Counted from the stretch's first letter, positions 52,323 to 62,578 are shown. The stretch: DNA of 64,000 bases from Rhodobacteraceae bacterium IMCC1909 (GCA_030704425.1 JAPDHM010000003.1:1-64000); one strand, 5' to 3'. Made by a program: numbers and translations. The notes: a model not told the origin generated them from the sequence alone.

Positions 52323-52889
52323 CTAGCGGTGTTGTGCGTGGTACTGTGTATTTGGGCGCATATCGGTGGCGCTGGCAATCCGGTTCGTCATGTTAAAAAA
52401 TCCCGCCACCGCTGAAATATCCCAAATATCGCGGTCCGAAAATCCCACAGCGCGCAGGGCGGCGCGGTCTGCTTCTTCTATGTGCTGGCTGCTTTCGGTC
52501 ATTAGGGCGGCGAAATCAAGCATGGCTTTCTGCCGGGCATCCAAATCGGCGGTCCGGTAATTCATCACCAATTGCTCTCCCAAAATAGGATCTCCTGATA
52601 GGGCGCGGACCGTTGCCCCGTGGGCGGTGAGGCAATAGAAGCATTTATTTATCGAGGAGACGACCACGGCAATCATCTCTCGTTCCAGTTTCGACAGGCC
52701 GCTGTCCGCCAACATGACATCATTGTAGAGCGTGGTGAACGCATTTAATTTATCGATGTTAAAAGCATAGGCTTGCAACACATTCGGCACCATGCCCAGC
52801 TTGTCTTGGCAGATGTCAAAATATTTTTGCGTGGCGTCAGGTAACGGTGTGACCATGGGCAGGTCCAAAGCGGTGGGAGAATAGGTCAT
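52323..52889 (-). CDS. Peroxidase-related (AhpD-like) enzyme
   Basis: The 188-residue protein from ATG 52889 has the AhpD-type motif INKCFYCLTAHGATVRALSG with the catalytic Cys pair (Cys-x2-Cys) and His, and DLDARQKAMLDFAALMTES. AhpD-like proteins reduce peroxides or act as decarboxylases. It overlaps the upstream acetyltransferase by four bases. Confidence 0.9.
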   Translation of the reverse strand: MTYSPTALDLPMVTPLPDATQKYFDICQDKLGMVPNVLQAYAFNIDKLNAFTTLYNDVMLADSGLSKLEREMIAVVVSSINKCFYCLTAHGATVRALSGDPILGEQLVMNYRTADLDARQKAMLDFAALMTESSQHIEEADRAALRAVGFSDRDIWDISAVAGFFNMTNRIASATDMRPNTQYHAQHR

Positions 52890-53611
52890 GCTGTGTCCTT
52901 TATGCGGTAATGATAATGCCCGACGGGATGCATTCCCAAAGAGCTGTAAAGACGATTGGCGGCTTGATTGTCGCGGGTGGTCATCAGGGCCATGTATTTT
53001 GCTCCGTGATCTTCCGCCCATTTTGCGGCATGTGCCATCAGTTTTTTTGCCACGCCCCTGCGGCGGTAGGATGGCAAGACCTCAACCGCATGCAGCATCG
53101 CAATCTCGCCATCAAGCGCCAGAAATCCCACCCCGGCGGGCGTGTCTCCGCTGCGGGCGAGCAGGGCGGTCTTTGGGGTCTGCACCCGGTGCATCAGAGC
53201 GATGCGCGGCTCCTGAATGCCGCCCGCGGCCCAAATCTCACGCATGATGTGCAAGGGCTCCCAAATGCAATAGCTTTGCGCCCAAGGCAGGGACGCGGGC
53301 CGCAGATGCGCGGTCTCACAAAGATAAAGGATCACCGGATCGATGATTTCATAGCCGTGGGCTGCAAGTGATGCGTCGAGGGCTTCATCGCCGTCGCGGA
53401 TCATAAACAGATGCTCTTGCCCCTGCGCCGTTAGGGTGGCTTCGATCCAATCAATGTCGGGTAGTTCTTTTTGGGCCAATGTCACAGCTGACACACGTTT
53501 TCCACCACCGGCCCCATCGCGAATCTCCCAGCCGGCCTCTTGGCGGGTCCTGCGTGCGGGCCAAGTGGTGTTTGTGGCTTGATACAATCGGTGAACGGAG
53601 GGCAGGGTCAT
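52886..53611 (-). CDS. GNAT family N-acetyltransferase
   Basis: The 241-residue protein carries the GNAT acetyl-CoA site LPSYRRRGVAKKLMAHAAKW and the following MALMTTRDNQAANRLYSSLG in its C-terminal half. The N-terminal half looks like a second, degenerate GNAT fold. The substrate is unknown. It overlaps both neighbours by four bases (downstream AhpD-like, upstream CinA-like), so the three are co-translated. Confidence 0.9.
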   Translation of the reverse strand: MTLPSVHRLYQATNTTWPARRTRQEAGWEIRDGAGGGKRVSAVTLAQKELPDIDWIEATLTAQGQEHLFMIRDGDEALDASLAAHGYEIIDPVILYLCETAHLRPASLPWAQSYCIWEPLHIMREIWAAGGIQEPRIALMHRVQTPKTALLARSGDTPAGVGFLALDGEIAMLHAVEVLPSYRRRGVAKKLMAHAAKWAEDHGAKYMALMTTRDNQAANRLYSSLGMHPVGHYHYRIKDTA

Positions 53612-54330
53612 TGCGGAAATTCGCCCTTTAATGTTGTAAGTGCTTTTTGCAACTGGCTGTCATCTGTGCCGCGCATGACGATATTCGCGCCAAATAGCCC
53701 GTCTTTTTGGAATGGATAGCAGCCGATGGACAACTGCGGGAAAGCAGCGGCCAAGGCGCCAAGCGGTGCCGCGATATCCCCCTCGCCGCGATCGACCCGA
53801 TAGGTGACACTGAGCAATGGCTTGCCTCCGGTGAGGCTGGGAAGAATGCTGGTGAGCATGGCCTGAAAAATTGAGGGCACCCCCGCCATCACATGCACAT
53901 TTCGCAACGTAAAACCGGGCGCTTTGCTCACCGGATTGTCGATCAGGCACGCCCTGTCTGGGATCCGTGCCATGCGCAGACGTGCTTCGTTGAGCTCTTG
54001 GCCATTGGCGTCATAATGGGCTTGCAGAATGGCGCGGGCATCGGCGCGCACGCCTATTGAGACGCCGAAGGCAGCGGCAATGCAATCGGCGGTGATGTCA
54101 TCATGCGTGGGGCCAATGCCGCCGCTGGTGAACACATGGGTGTAGGCGGCGCTAAGGGCGCGCGTCGCACTCACAATCGCCTCTGGATCATCGCTCACCA
54201 CACGCACTTCTTTGAGATCAATGCCCTGTCCGGTCAGTTGGCCGGCCAGATGATACATATTGGCATCTCGGGTCCGTCCAGACAAAATTTCATCGCCAAT
54301 GACGAGCATCGCGGCTGTTGGATTTGGCAT
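53608..54330 (-). CDS. CinA N-terminal (molybdopterin-binding fold) family protein
   Basis: The 240-residue protein from ATG 54330 (MPNPTAAMLVIGDEILSGRT) has the MoaB/Mog-like fold of the N-terminal half of competence/damage-inducible protein CinA. Motifs are FTSGGIGPTHDDITADCIA and MAGVPSIFQAML. The C-terminal deamidase half of CinA is absent, as is usual for these standalone forms. Role unknown. Confidence 0.9.
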   Translation of the reverse strand: MPNPTAAMLVIGDEILSGRTRDANMYHLAGQLTGQGIDLKEVRVVSDDPEAIVSATRALSAAYTHVFTSGGIGPTHDDITADCIAAAFGVSIGVRADARAILQAHYDANGQELNEARLRMARIPDRACLIDNPVSKAPGFTLRNVHVMAGVPSIFQAMLTSILPSLTGGKPLLSVTYRVDRGEGDIAAPLGALAAAFPQLSIGCYPFQKDGLFGANIVMRGTDDSQLQKALTTLKGEFPQ

Positions 54331-54375
54331 TGGGCATCCTTGCGTTCGAATATCTGTTAGGTATAGGCCTGCTCT

Positions 54376-55098
54376 ATGCGCTTTCAAACCCCTCTTGTGC
54401 CAGGTCGGCTGATCAAACGTTATAAACGCTTTTTAGCCGACGTAATTTTGGATGATGGTCGGCAGGTGACCGCTCATTGTGCCAATCCTGGCGCCATGAT
54501 TGGCCTCAAGGAACCGGGTCTGCGTGTTTGGCTTGAGCCCAATGATGATCCCAAGAAAAAGCTCAAATTTGGTTGGCGGGTGGCGCAACTGTACACCGGT
54601 GCATGGGTTGGGATTGACACAAGCTTGCCAAATAAAATCATTTATGAGGCCCTGCGCGACCAAAAAATCACGGAACTTGCAGATTATGACACCATCCGGC
54701 CCGAGCAGAAATATGGGGCAAACTCGCGAGTGGATTTTTTGCTTAGCGCGCCAGCTTTGCCGGAGGCCTATGTTGAGGTGAAGAATGTGCATCTTTGGCG
54801 CAGTGGAGAATGGGCTGAGTTTCCCGATACCGTCACGGCGCGTGGGCTAAAACATTTGGGCGTTCTGGGCGATATGGCGGAGGCGGGCCATCGTGCGGTG
54901 TTGATCTACTGTGTTCAGCACACGGGCTGCGCTCGGTTCCGCCTGGCGGAAGATTTGGATCCAGCCTACGCGGAGGCGTGCAAACGCGCCCTGCAGCGTG
55001 GGGTTGAGATGCTGTGCTACAGCTGTGCGGTGAGCCATGAGCAAATCACCCTTGAGCGGGCGTTACCGCTTGATTTGCCCGCGCCGGGGCAGGGGTGA
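54376..55098 (+). CDS. sfsA: DNA/RNA nuclease SfsA
   Basis: The 240-residue protein matches SfsA throughout: TPLVPGRLIKRYKRFLADVI, HCANPGAMIGL, YGANSRVDFLL and YVEVKNVHLWR, the last two with nuclease-type acidic and Lys residues. It was first named for sugar fermentation stimulation. It diverges from the CinA-like gene. Confidence 0.95.
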   Translation: MRFQTPLVPGRLIKRYKRFLADVILDDGRQVTAHCANPGAMIGLKEPGLRVWLEPNDDPKKKLKFGWRVAQLYTGAWVGIDTSLPNKIIYEALRDQKITELADYDTIRPEQKYGANSRVDFLLSAPALPEAYVEVKNVHLWRSGEWAEFPDTVTARGLKHLGVLGDMAEAGHRAVLIYCVQHTGCARFRLAEDLDPAYAEACKRALQRGVEMLCYSCAVSHEQITLERALPLDLPAPGQG

Positions 55099-55174
55099 AT
55101 TTTTCCTGTCATGGTCTGGCCGAGTGATTGGCCTTGGCCTATACAGGATGAAGATTTGATTTAGGAGCATTCAC

Positions 55175-55984
55175 GTGACCTCAGCTCGTGGACGACTGAC
55201 CAAAGATGGTATCCGAATTTATGAGCCCGGTGACTTTGCGGGCATGAAAGAGGCTGGCCGCGTCGCAGCGACCATTTTGGATGACATCATCCCCTATATC
55301 ACCGTTGGACAAACCACGGGCGAGATTGACCGGGTCATCACCGATATGGTGACCGCGCATGGGGCGATCTCGGCCACGATTGGCTATAAGGGCTATTTGC
55401 ACGGCAGCTGTATTTCGGTCAATCATGTGGTCTGCCATGGAATTCCTGGGGACAAGCGCATCAAAGATGGCGATATTCTCAACATTGATGTGACCGTGAT
55501 CGTCGATGGTTGGTATGGGGATACCAGCCGGATGTATGTGGCTGGAAAACTGCCGCGCAAATCCGAACGGTTAATACAAGTGACCCATGACGCTTTGTTC
55601 AAAGGGATTGAGGCGGTCAAACCCGGCAATACCTTTGGCGATATCGGTCATGCCATTCAAACCTATGTGGAAGCCCATCGCATGAGCGTGGTCAAAGACT
55701 TCTGTGGTCACGGCTTGGGGCAAGTGTTTCATGCGCCGCCCAATGTGTTGCATTATGGCCGTGCCGGCACGGGTCCTGTTTTGGAAGAGGGCATGTTCTT
55801 TACCATTGAGCCGATGGTCAATCTCGGACGGCCCGAAACGAAGGTTCTGGCTGATGATTGGACCGCTGTTACCCGTGACAAATCGCTATCTGCGCAATTT
55901 GAGCATTCGGTGGGCGTGACGGAGAGGGGCGTGGAAATTTTTACACTGTCGCCAAAGGGTCTTTTTCACCCAACTTACGGCTAG
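55175..55984 (+). CDS. map: Type I methionine aminopeptidase
   Basis: The 269-residue enzyme removes N-terminal Met. Metal ligands are visible in ILNIDVTVIVDGWYGDTSRM, FCGHGLGQVFHAPPNVLHYG, EEGMFFTIEPMVNLG and the late Glu in AQFEHSVGVTERG. The start is a GTG with AGGAG upstream. It converges with the DEAD-box gene; a strong hairpin lies between them. Confidence 0.97.
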   Translation: MTSARGRLTKDGIRIYEPGDFAGMKEAGRVAATILDDIIPYITVGQTTGEIDRVITDMVTAHGAISATIGYKGYLHGSCISVNHVVCHGIPGDKRIKDGDILNIDVTVIVDGWYGDTSRMYVAGKLPRKSERLIQVTHDALFKGIEAVKPGNTFGDIGHAIQTYVEAHRMSVVKDFCGHGLGQVFHAPPNVLHYGRAGTGPVLEEGMFFTIEPMVNLGRPETKVLADDWTAVTRDKSLSAQFEHSVGVTERGVEIFTLSPKGLFHPTYG

Positions 55985-56015
55985 GTCTACATAGGGGTGA
56001 TCCCCTATGTAGACC
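55984..56015. terminator. Bidirectional hairpin between map and the RNA helicase gene
   Basis: GGTCTACATAGGGG at 55984-55997 and CCCCTATGTAGACC at 56002-56015 form a perfect 14-bp stem with a TGAT loop. It begins at the last base of the map stop codon and serves both convergent genes; there is no long T run. Confidence 0.85.
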
Positions 56016-56037
56016 AGATATGTGAGAGATCAGCGCC

Positions 56038-57576
56038 CTAGGCTTGTGGGCGTCTTGGTTTTGCGTTGCCGCCCATGTTTGGCTTGCCCTTTGGCTTGCC
56101 GCCGCGCCCCTTTGGTTTACCGGCGAATTTGGCGCCTGAAGGACCGCGGTGCGGGCGGGCACCATTGCTAACTGGTCCCTGCGCCTGGTCAGACGCGTGT
56201 TCTTTTGATTTGCGGCCTTTGGGCTTTGGCGCCTCTAGGGCCGGTCCGTCATTGGTCGGATCCCAGCGCCCTTCGAGCGTTGGCTTGGCTTCAGCGCGCG
56301 CCGTATGGGCCTTTGGGGCGCCGCCGCGACCGCCGCGAGGCTGCTCTTTGCCCCAAGTAGCGTTATTCCGCCGGCCACCGCCAGCGCCGCCGCCACGTCC
56401 GCTGGGTTGTTTGCGCTTCGGTTTGCGGGTGTCGACGCCGGGCACAAGATCCCAACGCCGACCAGAGGCAATTGGGATTTCCATTTTCAACACTTTTTCA
56501 ACATCCTTCAATTCACCCATCTCATCGGGTGCCACAAAGGCAATCGCGCGGCCATCGCGTCCTGCGCGCGCGGTGCGGCCAATGCGATGCACATAATTCT
56601 CTGGCACATTGGGCAAATCGTAATTGTAGACGAACCGCACATCAGGAATGTCGAGACCGCGGGCTGCAACATCGGTGGCAACCAAAACTTTGATCGTCCC
56701 GCCTCGCAGCGCATCAATGGCGCGCTGTCGTTGGCCTTGGGATTTGTTGCCGTGGACCGAATCGGTGGCATAGCCGGCTTTGCTCAAGGTCTTCATCAGA
56801 CGCTCAGAGCCGTGTTTGGTCCGGGCAAAGACGATGGCTGCATCGCTGCGGTGTTCTGCGAGTTTCTCAATCAAGAAATCGGTCTTGGCAGCCCCGGCCA
56901 CGAAATGCACCTCCTGGGTGATTTTGTCAGCCACCTCGCCCGGACGGGAGACCGCCACGCGTTCGGGGTTTTTCAGATAGGTTGCGGCCAATTCGTTCAT
57001 ATGTTTCGGCATTGTTGCCGAGAACAACATGGTTTGGCGCTCGGCCGCCAGTAAAGGCGCGATCTGGCGCAGGGCATGTATGAAACCAAGATCAAGCATT
57101 TGATCGGCCTCATCCAAGATCAAAAATTGGGTCTCGGACAGATCAACGGCCTTGCGCTCAATCAGGTCAATGAGGCGGCCAGGGGTGGCTATCAACAAAT
57201 CTGTGCCTCGGGCCAGACGGTTGACCTGAGCGCTGATCGACATGCCGCCAACAACCAGGCCAACTTTGATATGCGTGCCTTGCGAATAGGCCGTGAGATT
57301 ATCTTTGATTTGCCCGGCCAGTTCCCGCGTAGGCGCTAGAATCAAACCGCGCACGGTCTTTGGTGCTGGTTTTTTGCCAACTTTGAGCAGGTGATTCATG
57401 ATCGGTAATCCAAAGGCGGCGGTTTTGCCGGTCCCAGTTTGGGCCAACCCCATTACGTCACGCCCAGCAAGAGCATGTGGGATTGCTTGGATTTGGATCG
57501 GAGTTGGATCAACAATGCCTTGTTCTTTGAGTTGTTCCACAAGGCGGGGCATCAGGCCCAGTTCTTCAAACGTCAT
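56038..57576 (-). CDS. DEAD/DEAH-box ATP-dependent RNA helicase
   Basis: The 512-residue RhlE-like helicase has the Q motif (LVEQLKEQGIVDPTPIQIQA), Walker A AQTGTGKTAAFGLP, LILDEADQMLDLG, SATMP and HRIGRTARAGRDG. After about residue 390 it has a long basic, Gly/Arg/Lys-rich tail (for example GRGGGAGGGRRNNATWG), typical of RNA-binding tails and poorly conserved. It likely acts in ribosome assembly or RNA decay. Confidence 0.95.
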   Translation of the reverse strand: MTFEELGLMPRLVEQLKEQGIVDPTPIQIQAIPHALAGRDVMGLAQTGTGKTAAFGLPIMNHLLKVGKKPAPKTVRGLILAPTRELAGQIKDNLTAYSQGTHIKVGLVVGGMSISAQVNRLARGTDLLIATPGRLIDLIERKAVDLSETQFLILDEADQMLDLGFIHALRQIAPLLAAERQTMLFSATMPKHMNELAATYLKNPERVAVSRPGEVADKITQEVHFVAGAAKTDFLIEKLAEHRSDAAIVFARTKHGSERLMKTLSKAGYATDSVHGNKSQGQRQRAIDALRGGTIKVLVATDVAARGLDIPDVRFVYNYDLPNVPENYVHRIGRTARAGRDGRAIAFVAPDEMGELKDVEKVLKMEIPIASGRRWDLVPGVDTRKPKRKQPSGRGGGAGGGRRNNATWGKEQPRGGRGGAPKAHTARAEAKPTLEGRWDPTNDGPALEAPKPKGRKSKEHASDQAQGPVSNGARPHRGPSGAKFAGKPKGRGGKPKGKPNMGGNAKPRRPQA

Positions 57577-57803
57577 AATTTATCCCTTGCGCCAGATGGC
57601 GCAGTTGTAGCGGATCACTTCGATCATTTGGGCGGGATTGCCCTTTGACTGTAACACGCACCCCTAAGGACAGCCCCTAGGGTCGGTTAGGTCAAAGTGC
57701 TGCAGGTGCAGTCATAATTGCCAACCGGACAGGGTGGCAGCTAGGTGCTCATGGGGCGGAAGTCAATCCCACAGGTGATGTGATCGTCAACCAAGGGCAC
57801 GCC
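57577..57803. other. Intergenic region upstream of the RNA helicase
   Basis: No gene or clear structure is seen except short GC-rich stems near 57660-57690. It should contain the helicase promoter on the minus strand. Confidence 0.4.
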
Positions 57804-58373
57804 CTAGCGCTCATCGCTTTCGGCGGGCGCTTGGATGGGTTGAAGAAATGTCATCGTCGTGCCGCCAAATTTCCGGCTGTCACGCAGGACAAACCCTTCG
57901 GGCGTCACGGCGCTGGCCTCTTCAAATATGACCAATGCATCGGCCGCGATCCAGCCCTGAGCCCATGCGCTGCGCAAGGCCTGTTGCCCTAGGGATTTGC
58001 CATAGGGGGGGTCTAAAAATACCAAATCGCAGGGGGCACCGGGCGGCAATTTTGTGGCGTCTTGGGCTAGGAGTTTACAGCGGTCTTGGGCGCGCATCCT
58101 TGCGATATTCTCGCCAATCAGTTTTTGCCCAACACGGCCGTTCTCCACAAAAGTGACATGCTGGGCACCACGCGATAAGGCCTCCAAGCCGAGCGCGCCG
58201 GTCCCTGCAAAGAGATCTAGGACCCGAAGACCTTGGAAATCGATCCAATTGCGCAACACGTTAAACAATGTCTCGCGCACCCGGTCGGTGGTGGGGCGCA
58301 AATGCGCTGCGGGATCGCCCGCGCCGATCTCAGCCAAGCGCAAACCGCGGTTTTGACCGGCGATGATCCTCAT
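57804..58373 (-). CDS. rsmD: 16S rRNA (guanine(966)-N(2))-methyltransferase RsmD
   Basis: The 189-residue methyltransferase has RIIAGQNRGLRL at its N-terminus, TTDRVRETLFNVL, the SAM-binding LDLFAGTGALGLEALSRGA and the catalytic LVFLDPPYGKSL. It overlaps the preceding oxidoreductase gene by four bases. Confidence 0.95.
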   Translation of the reverse strand: MRIIAGQNRGLRLAEIGAGDPAAHLRPTTDRVRETLFNVLRNWIDFQGLRVLDLFAGTGALGLEALSRGAQHVTFVENGRVGQKLIGENIARMRAQDRCKLLAQDATKLPPGAPCDLVFLDPPYGKSLGQQALRSAWAQGWIAADALVIFEEASAVTPEGFVLRDSRKFGGTTMTFLQPIQAPAESDER

Positions 58374-59575
58374 CCGCGCAGCAGGGCTTTGAGGTCACTG
58401 CTGGGATCCGCCGCAAGGGCGGGATCCACAGTTTTACCCGCTTCAATTAGGCGTTTGGCCACCATATAGGAACGCGGATCATTCATCGCATCAACCGCCA
58501 ACAATTGCCCGGCCTTATAATACCAATGCGAGCGTCCCGCGTCTCCCTTTCGTGCGACAACACTGTCGAACCCCTGATTGAGCCCGGCGATTTGCAATTT
58601 TACGTCATATTGATCGGACCAAAACCACGGGGTGGCATGATATTCTTTTTTAGCGCCGAGCATATTTTCCGCCACCACCTCGGCTTGATCGATGGCATTG
58701 GGCACGCTTTCCAAGCGAATGCGCCCGTCTTTGTATGGGAAACTCGCACAATCGCCGGCAGCCCAAATTTTGGCCTTTGAGGTTTGACCCAGCGCATTGG
58801 TTTCAATGCCGTTATTGAGCGTGATACCCGCGGCTTCGGCCAGCCCTTTATTGGGTTGGATGCCGACGCCAACGAGGGCAAAGTCAATATCTAAGGTCTC
58901 GCCATTGCTCAGGATCGCGCCCGTGACATGATCCGTTCCGGTTAAACGGCTCAATCCAACCCCTTCTAGAAGGGTCACCCCATGGCTTTGATGCAGATCG
59001 CGGAAATAATCCGAGGTCTCCTTGCAGGCGACCCGCTGCAAAATGCGTTCTGCCATTTCAACCAATGTGACCTTCAGGCCGCGTTTTGCCGCCACGGCAG
59101 CGGCTTCGAGGCCAATATACCCGCCGCCGATAATCAACACATGGCCGCCGCGCTCAAAGGCTGGACGCATGGCATCAACATCTGCCAGCCCGCGCACCGC
59201 AAAAACATTTTTCAATCCACCGCCAATTGCCTCGGGCAGCAGGCGCGGCGTTGAGCCGGTGGTCAGCGCCAGCTGATCATAAGCCAATGTCTCATGGCCC
59301 AGGGAAACCACCCCTGCGACCGGATCAATGGCGGTGACTTGCACGGCGAGGCGCAACTCAATATTGTGATCGCGGTAAAGCTCTTGGGGCCGCAAATAGA
59401 GGCGCTCCAGCGCCATTTCCCCCAAAAGATAGGTTTTCGACAGAGGCGGGCGTTGATAGGGCGCATAGGGTTCCTCGCCGATCAAAGTGATCGCGCCCTC
59501 ATATCCCAAGGTCCGCAACTTAATCGCGAGAGAGGATCCGGCTTGCCCCGCTCCGATAATAACAATTCCCGACAT
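58370..59575 (-). CDS. FAD-dependent ferredoxin reductase-like oxidoreductase
   Basis: The 401-residue protein has an FAD-binding GXGXXG (IVIIGAGQAGSSLAIKLR), an NAD-binding HVLIIGGGYIGLEAAAVAAK and the late FAD contact IWAAGDCASF. It resembles putidaredoxin/rhodocoxin reductases that feed electrons to ferredoxins of oxygenases. The ferredoxin partner is not in the window. Confidence 0.93.
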   Translation of the reverse strand: MSGIVIIGAGQAGSSLAIKLRTLGYEGAITLIGEEPYAPYQRPPLSKTYLLGEMALERLYLRPQELYRDHNIELRLAVQVTAIDPVAGVVSLGHETLAYDQLALTTGSTPRLLPEAIGGGLKNVFAVRGLADVDAMRPAFERGGHVLIIGGGYIGLEAAAVAAKRGLKVTLVEMAERILQRVACKETSDYFRDLHQSHGVTLLEGVGLSRLTGTDHVTGAILSNGETLDIDFALVGVGIQPNKGLAEAAGITLNNGIETNALGQTSKAKIWAAGDCASFPYKDGRIRLESVPNAIDQAEVVAENMLGAKKEYHATPWFWSDQYDVKLQIAGLNQGFDSVVARKGDAGRSHWYYKAGQLLAVDAMNDPRSYMVAKRLIEAGKTVDPALAADPSSDLKALLRG

Positions 59576-59655
59576 TGCGCACGACCTCTGGTAAGTTGTT
59601 TCAAGTAACCTATAACTAAGGTCTCCTGATTTTCAACGGATTAAGGAATACCAAA

Positions 59656-60147
59656 ATGGCAATATCGCAAGGTGACAAACTGCCGGATGCAGTGCTGCGG
59701 CGGATGGGAGATAATGGGCCCGAAGAGATCACCATTGATGCATTGACCGCAGGCCGAAAAATCGTCTTGTTTGGCCTGCCGGGCGCCTTCACTCCGACAT
59801 GTTCATCGGCGCATGTTCCATCTTTCATGCGCACAAAAGATGCTTTCCTCGAAAAAGGTATCGAAGAGATTATCTGTGTATCCGTCAATGACGTGCATAT
59901 CATGCGCCAATGGGGCGAGGTCACCGGGGCCACGGCTGCGGGTTTGAGCATGTGGGCAGATCCGGCCAGTGAATTTACCACCGCCATCGGCATGAATTTT
60001 GACGTGGAGGTGCTTGGATTTTACGGTCGCTCGTCGCGTTATGCGATGATCGTGGAAAACGGTGTTGTGACACAGCTCAATCAGGAAACCGAACGTGGGG
60101 TGTGTGATATCTCCGGCGGTGAGACGCTGTTGGAGAGTCTCGGCTAG
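59656..60147 (+). CDS. Peroxiredoxin (Prx5 type)
   Basis: The 163-residue protein has the peroxidatic Cys in LPGAFTPTCSSAHVPSF, followed by EIICVSVNDVHIMRQWG and the Arg region in YGRSSRYAMIVENG. It reduces hydroperoxides. It diverges from the oxidoreductase gene. Confidence 0.95.
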   Translation: MAISQGDKLPDAVLRRMGDNGPEEITIDALTAGRKIVLFGLPGAFTPTCSSAHVPSFMRTKDAFLEKGIEEIICVSVNDVHIMRQWGEVTGATAAGLSMWADPASEFTTAIGMNFDVEVLGFYGRSSRYAMIVENGVVTQLNQETERGVCDISGGETLLESLG

Positions 60148-60299
60148 ATCCACCGGGGAAAGACCTCTGCATAACGTCATTTCAACATGAAATGAGGGCA
60201 GCGCCTGCCGGGGGGCAGGCAGGCGCAGCCCGGTGTTGCCACCGGGCAAAGTGTTGTGGCTTGTAGGTTGGGTTATGCAGATGTCTTGAGGATTCAAAA

Positions 60300-60587
60300 T
60301 CAACTGGCCGCAGCATCCATTTGCTGGGCCAGTTTGATGTCGAGTTCCGACAGACCGCCGCAGTCATGTGTGGTCAAAACCACAGAAACGCGATTGTAGG
60401 TATTGGACCATTCGGGATGGTGATCCAGCTTTTCGGCCCAAAGTGCCATTTCGCTCATCCAGCCCCAGGCGGAGCGGAAGGATTTGAATTTAAAATTCTT
60501 GTGCAACGCATCGCGCCCCTCGACCATCTCCCACCCGGAGGCGAAAAGGTCGGTCAGAGCGCTGCGGTCTTTGAGGGCTTGGGTCAT
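60300..60587 (-). CDS. phhB: 4a-hydroxytetrahydrobiopterin dehydratase
   Basis: The 95-residue protein matches pterin-4a-carbinolamine dehydratases: [40 protein letters not shown] and [17 protein letters not shown], with the catalytic His pair. It overlaps the upstream gene by four bases. Confidence 0.94.
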   Translation of the reverse strand: MTQALKDRSALTDLFASGWEMVEGRDALHKNFKFKSFRSAWGWMSEMALWAEKLDHHPEWSNTYNRVSVVLTTHDCGGLSELDIKLAQQMDAAAS

Positions 60588-61771
60588 TGTTGTTCCTCTA
60601 CGGTTATGGTTTTGAACGGCCCATAGCTTGTGAGCACATTGATTTCATCATCCACCGCCTCGCGTTCCGCTTCAAGATAGCGGGCGACGGCTTGTGAAAA
60701 CCCTGCATTGCCAAACCAATGCAGGGAATGGGTGGCCACGGGCAAATAGCCTCTGGCCAATTTATGCGCACCCTGGGCGCCGGCTTCTACCCGCTGCAAT
60801 CCCTGCGCGATGGCGAAATCGATGGCTTGATAATAGCACAGCTCAAAATGCAGGCAGGGAAAATCTTGGGTGCAGCCCCAATAGCGGCCAAAAAGCGTGT
60901 TTTGGCCGATAAAATTCAGAGCTCCCGCGATATAACGCCCGTCGCGTTTGGCCAGCACCAGCAGCATATCGTGGCGCAGATGCGCATGGGCTTGCTCAAA
61001 AAACTGCCGCGTGAGATAGGGTGTGCCCCATTTGCGCGCGCCGGTGTCTTGGTAAAAAAACCAAAAGGCGTCCCAATGGTGTGGCTCGATCTCATCGCAG
61101 GTGAGCACTTCGATTTGCCCGCCAAAACTCTGCGCTTGGGCGCGCTCTTTGCGGATGTTTTTGCGCTTTCGGCTGCTGAGGTCGGCCAGAAAATCGTCAA
61201 AGGTCTTGTAGCCGTTATTGACCCAGTGAAACTGTTGTGAGCGGCGCGGCATGAGGCCCATCTGCGCACCTGCCTTTGCTTCTTCGGCTGTGCAAAACGT
61301 GACATGTAACGAGGAGAGCTCATTTTCCGCAGCCAGCTGCACTGCGGCTTGCACCAAGGCCGATTGCGCGACCGCTTGATGCTCAGGGCGCACCAGCAGC
61401 CTGCGTCCGGTGGCTGGGGTATGGGGCACGGCCATCTGCAATTTTGGATAATAGTGCCCACCAGAATTTTCAAAGGCCTGCGCGAAATTATGGTCGAAAA
61501 TATATTCGCCCTGACTGTGAGATTTGCCATAGAGTGGCGCCACGCCGATGATGTCATCACCGAGTTTGGCTTGGAGGTAATGCGGTGTCCAGCCGGTACC
61601 CGACCCCACCGACTGACTATCTTCCAGAGCTTTCAAAAAGCGATGTGTGGTGAACGGGTCAATTGGGGGCCGGCCCAGGGCCTCTGGGCAGGCGCAGCGG
61701 TCCCATTCGGTCTCAGATATTTGAGACAGGCTGGTGAGCACATTGATCTCAATTTGCGTCTCTTGGCTCAC
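60584..61771 (-). CDS. GNAT-type (FemAB-like) acyltransferase
   Basis: The 395-residue protein matches the peptidogalycan biosynthesis or FemAB-like group of GNAT-fold enzymes: [47 protein letters not shown] and [20 protein letters not shown]. The two-domain length is normal. Substrate is unknown. Confidence 0.88.
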   Translation of the reverse strand: MSQETQIEINVLTSLSQISETEWDRCACPEALGRPPIDPFTTHRFLKALEDSQSVGSGTGWTPHYLQAKLGDDIIGVAPLYGKSHSQGEYIFDHNFAQAFENSGGHYYPKLQMAVPHTPATGRRLLVRPEHQAVAQSALVQAAVQLAAENELSSLHVTFCTAEEAKAGAQMGLMPRRSQQFHWVNNGYKTFDDFLADLSSRKRKNIRKERAQAQSFGGQIEVLTCDEIEPHHWDAFWFFYQDTGARKWGTPYLTRQFFEQAHAHLRHDMLLVLAKRDGRYIAGALNFIGQNTLFGRYWGCTQDFPCLHFELCYYQAIDFAIAQGLQRVEAGAQGAHKLARGYLPVATHSLHWFGNAGFSQAVARYLEAEREAVDDEINVLTSYGPFKTITVEEQQ

Positions 61772-61822
61772 GGGGCTCTCAATTTATTGCCTGGACTCAA
61801 GATGCGTCATGTGAGCGAAAGG

Positions 61823-62578
61823 TCAAGGCAGATATCCTTCAAAAGTGATATTGTCCGCGATGCGGCGCGCGCGGCGCTCTTCATCTGGTGACTTGACGGT
61901 CCAACACAGCACGGGAACCCCTTGTGCTTTTAGGGCGCTGACAGGGGGATCGGTTAATTGTGCTTGATTGTGAGAAATAAACCCAACGCCCGAGGTGCCA
62001 AAATCTGAGATTTGAGCGAGATATCCGCGCCTCGCGGCGCTGAGGGTTGGCCAATCGTCTGGCTCAAAACGATCTGTGACCAATCCCAATGGGATATCTG
62101 CTCGGATGTTGCCGAAGGCAACAACCGAATGCGGGTTGAATGACATGACAGCCACCTCACCGCGATAGGGGCTCAAAGCCTCTGCCACCGCCGCTTCAAG
62201 CGGGCCAACAGCCGGTCCCATGTTGCCATCTTGATCTTTGATTTCAATTAACAGCGGGGCTTGGCCTGCGATCAAATCCAAGACCTGTTTGAGATCTGCA
62301 ATGCTGTCCTGCCCACTGCTGAGAGTGATGCCCGCTAGATCTGCGGCACGCCTTTGCGCGATGGGGTCGGTTTGGTCGGTGAGGCGGCCAAGGTGATAAT
62401 CGTGAAACACCATCGCCGCCCCGTCGAGGCTCATTTGCACGTCCAACTCTATCCCGTATCCCGCCACTATGGCTGCGCGAAACGCCGCTAGAGAATTTTC
62501 TGGCCGCCCGTCGGATGCGTCATGCAAGCCGCGATGCGCGATAGGGCGGGTCAAAAAACAGGCGGGAAGGGCTGTCAT
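61823..62578 (-). CDS. Glycerophosphodiester phosphodiesterase
   Basis: The 251-residue protein has the GDPD signature PIAHRGLHDASDGRPENSLA, GIELDVQMSLDGAAMVFHDY and LLIEIKDQDG, holding the metal-binding Glu, Asp and catalytic His residues. It hydrolyses glycerophosphodiesters to glycerol 3-phosphate. No signal peptide is seen. It overlaps the RidA gene by four bases. Confidence 0.93.
   Translation of the reverse strand: MTALPACFLTRPIAHRGLHDASDGRPENSLAAFRAAIVAGYGIELDVQMSLDGAAMVFHDYHLGRLTDQTDPIAQRRAADLAGITLSSGQDSIADLKQVLDLIAGQAPLLIEIKDQDGNMGPAVGPLEAAVAEALSPYRGEVAVMSFNPHSVVAFGNIRADIPLGLVTDRFEPDDWPTLSAARRGYLAQISDFGTSGVGFISHNQAQLTDPPVSALKAQGVPVLCWTVKSPDEERRARRIADNITFEGYLP

Noticed and set aside
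56305-57054. Long open frame antisense to the RNA helicase
   Set aside because: It mirrors the conserved helicase codons and has no family features.
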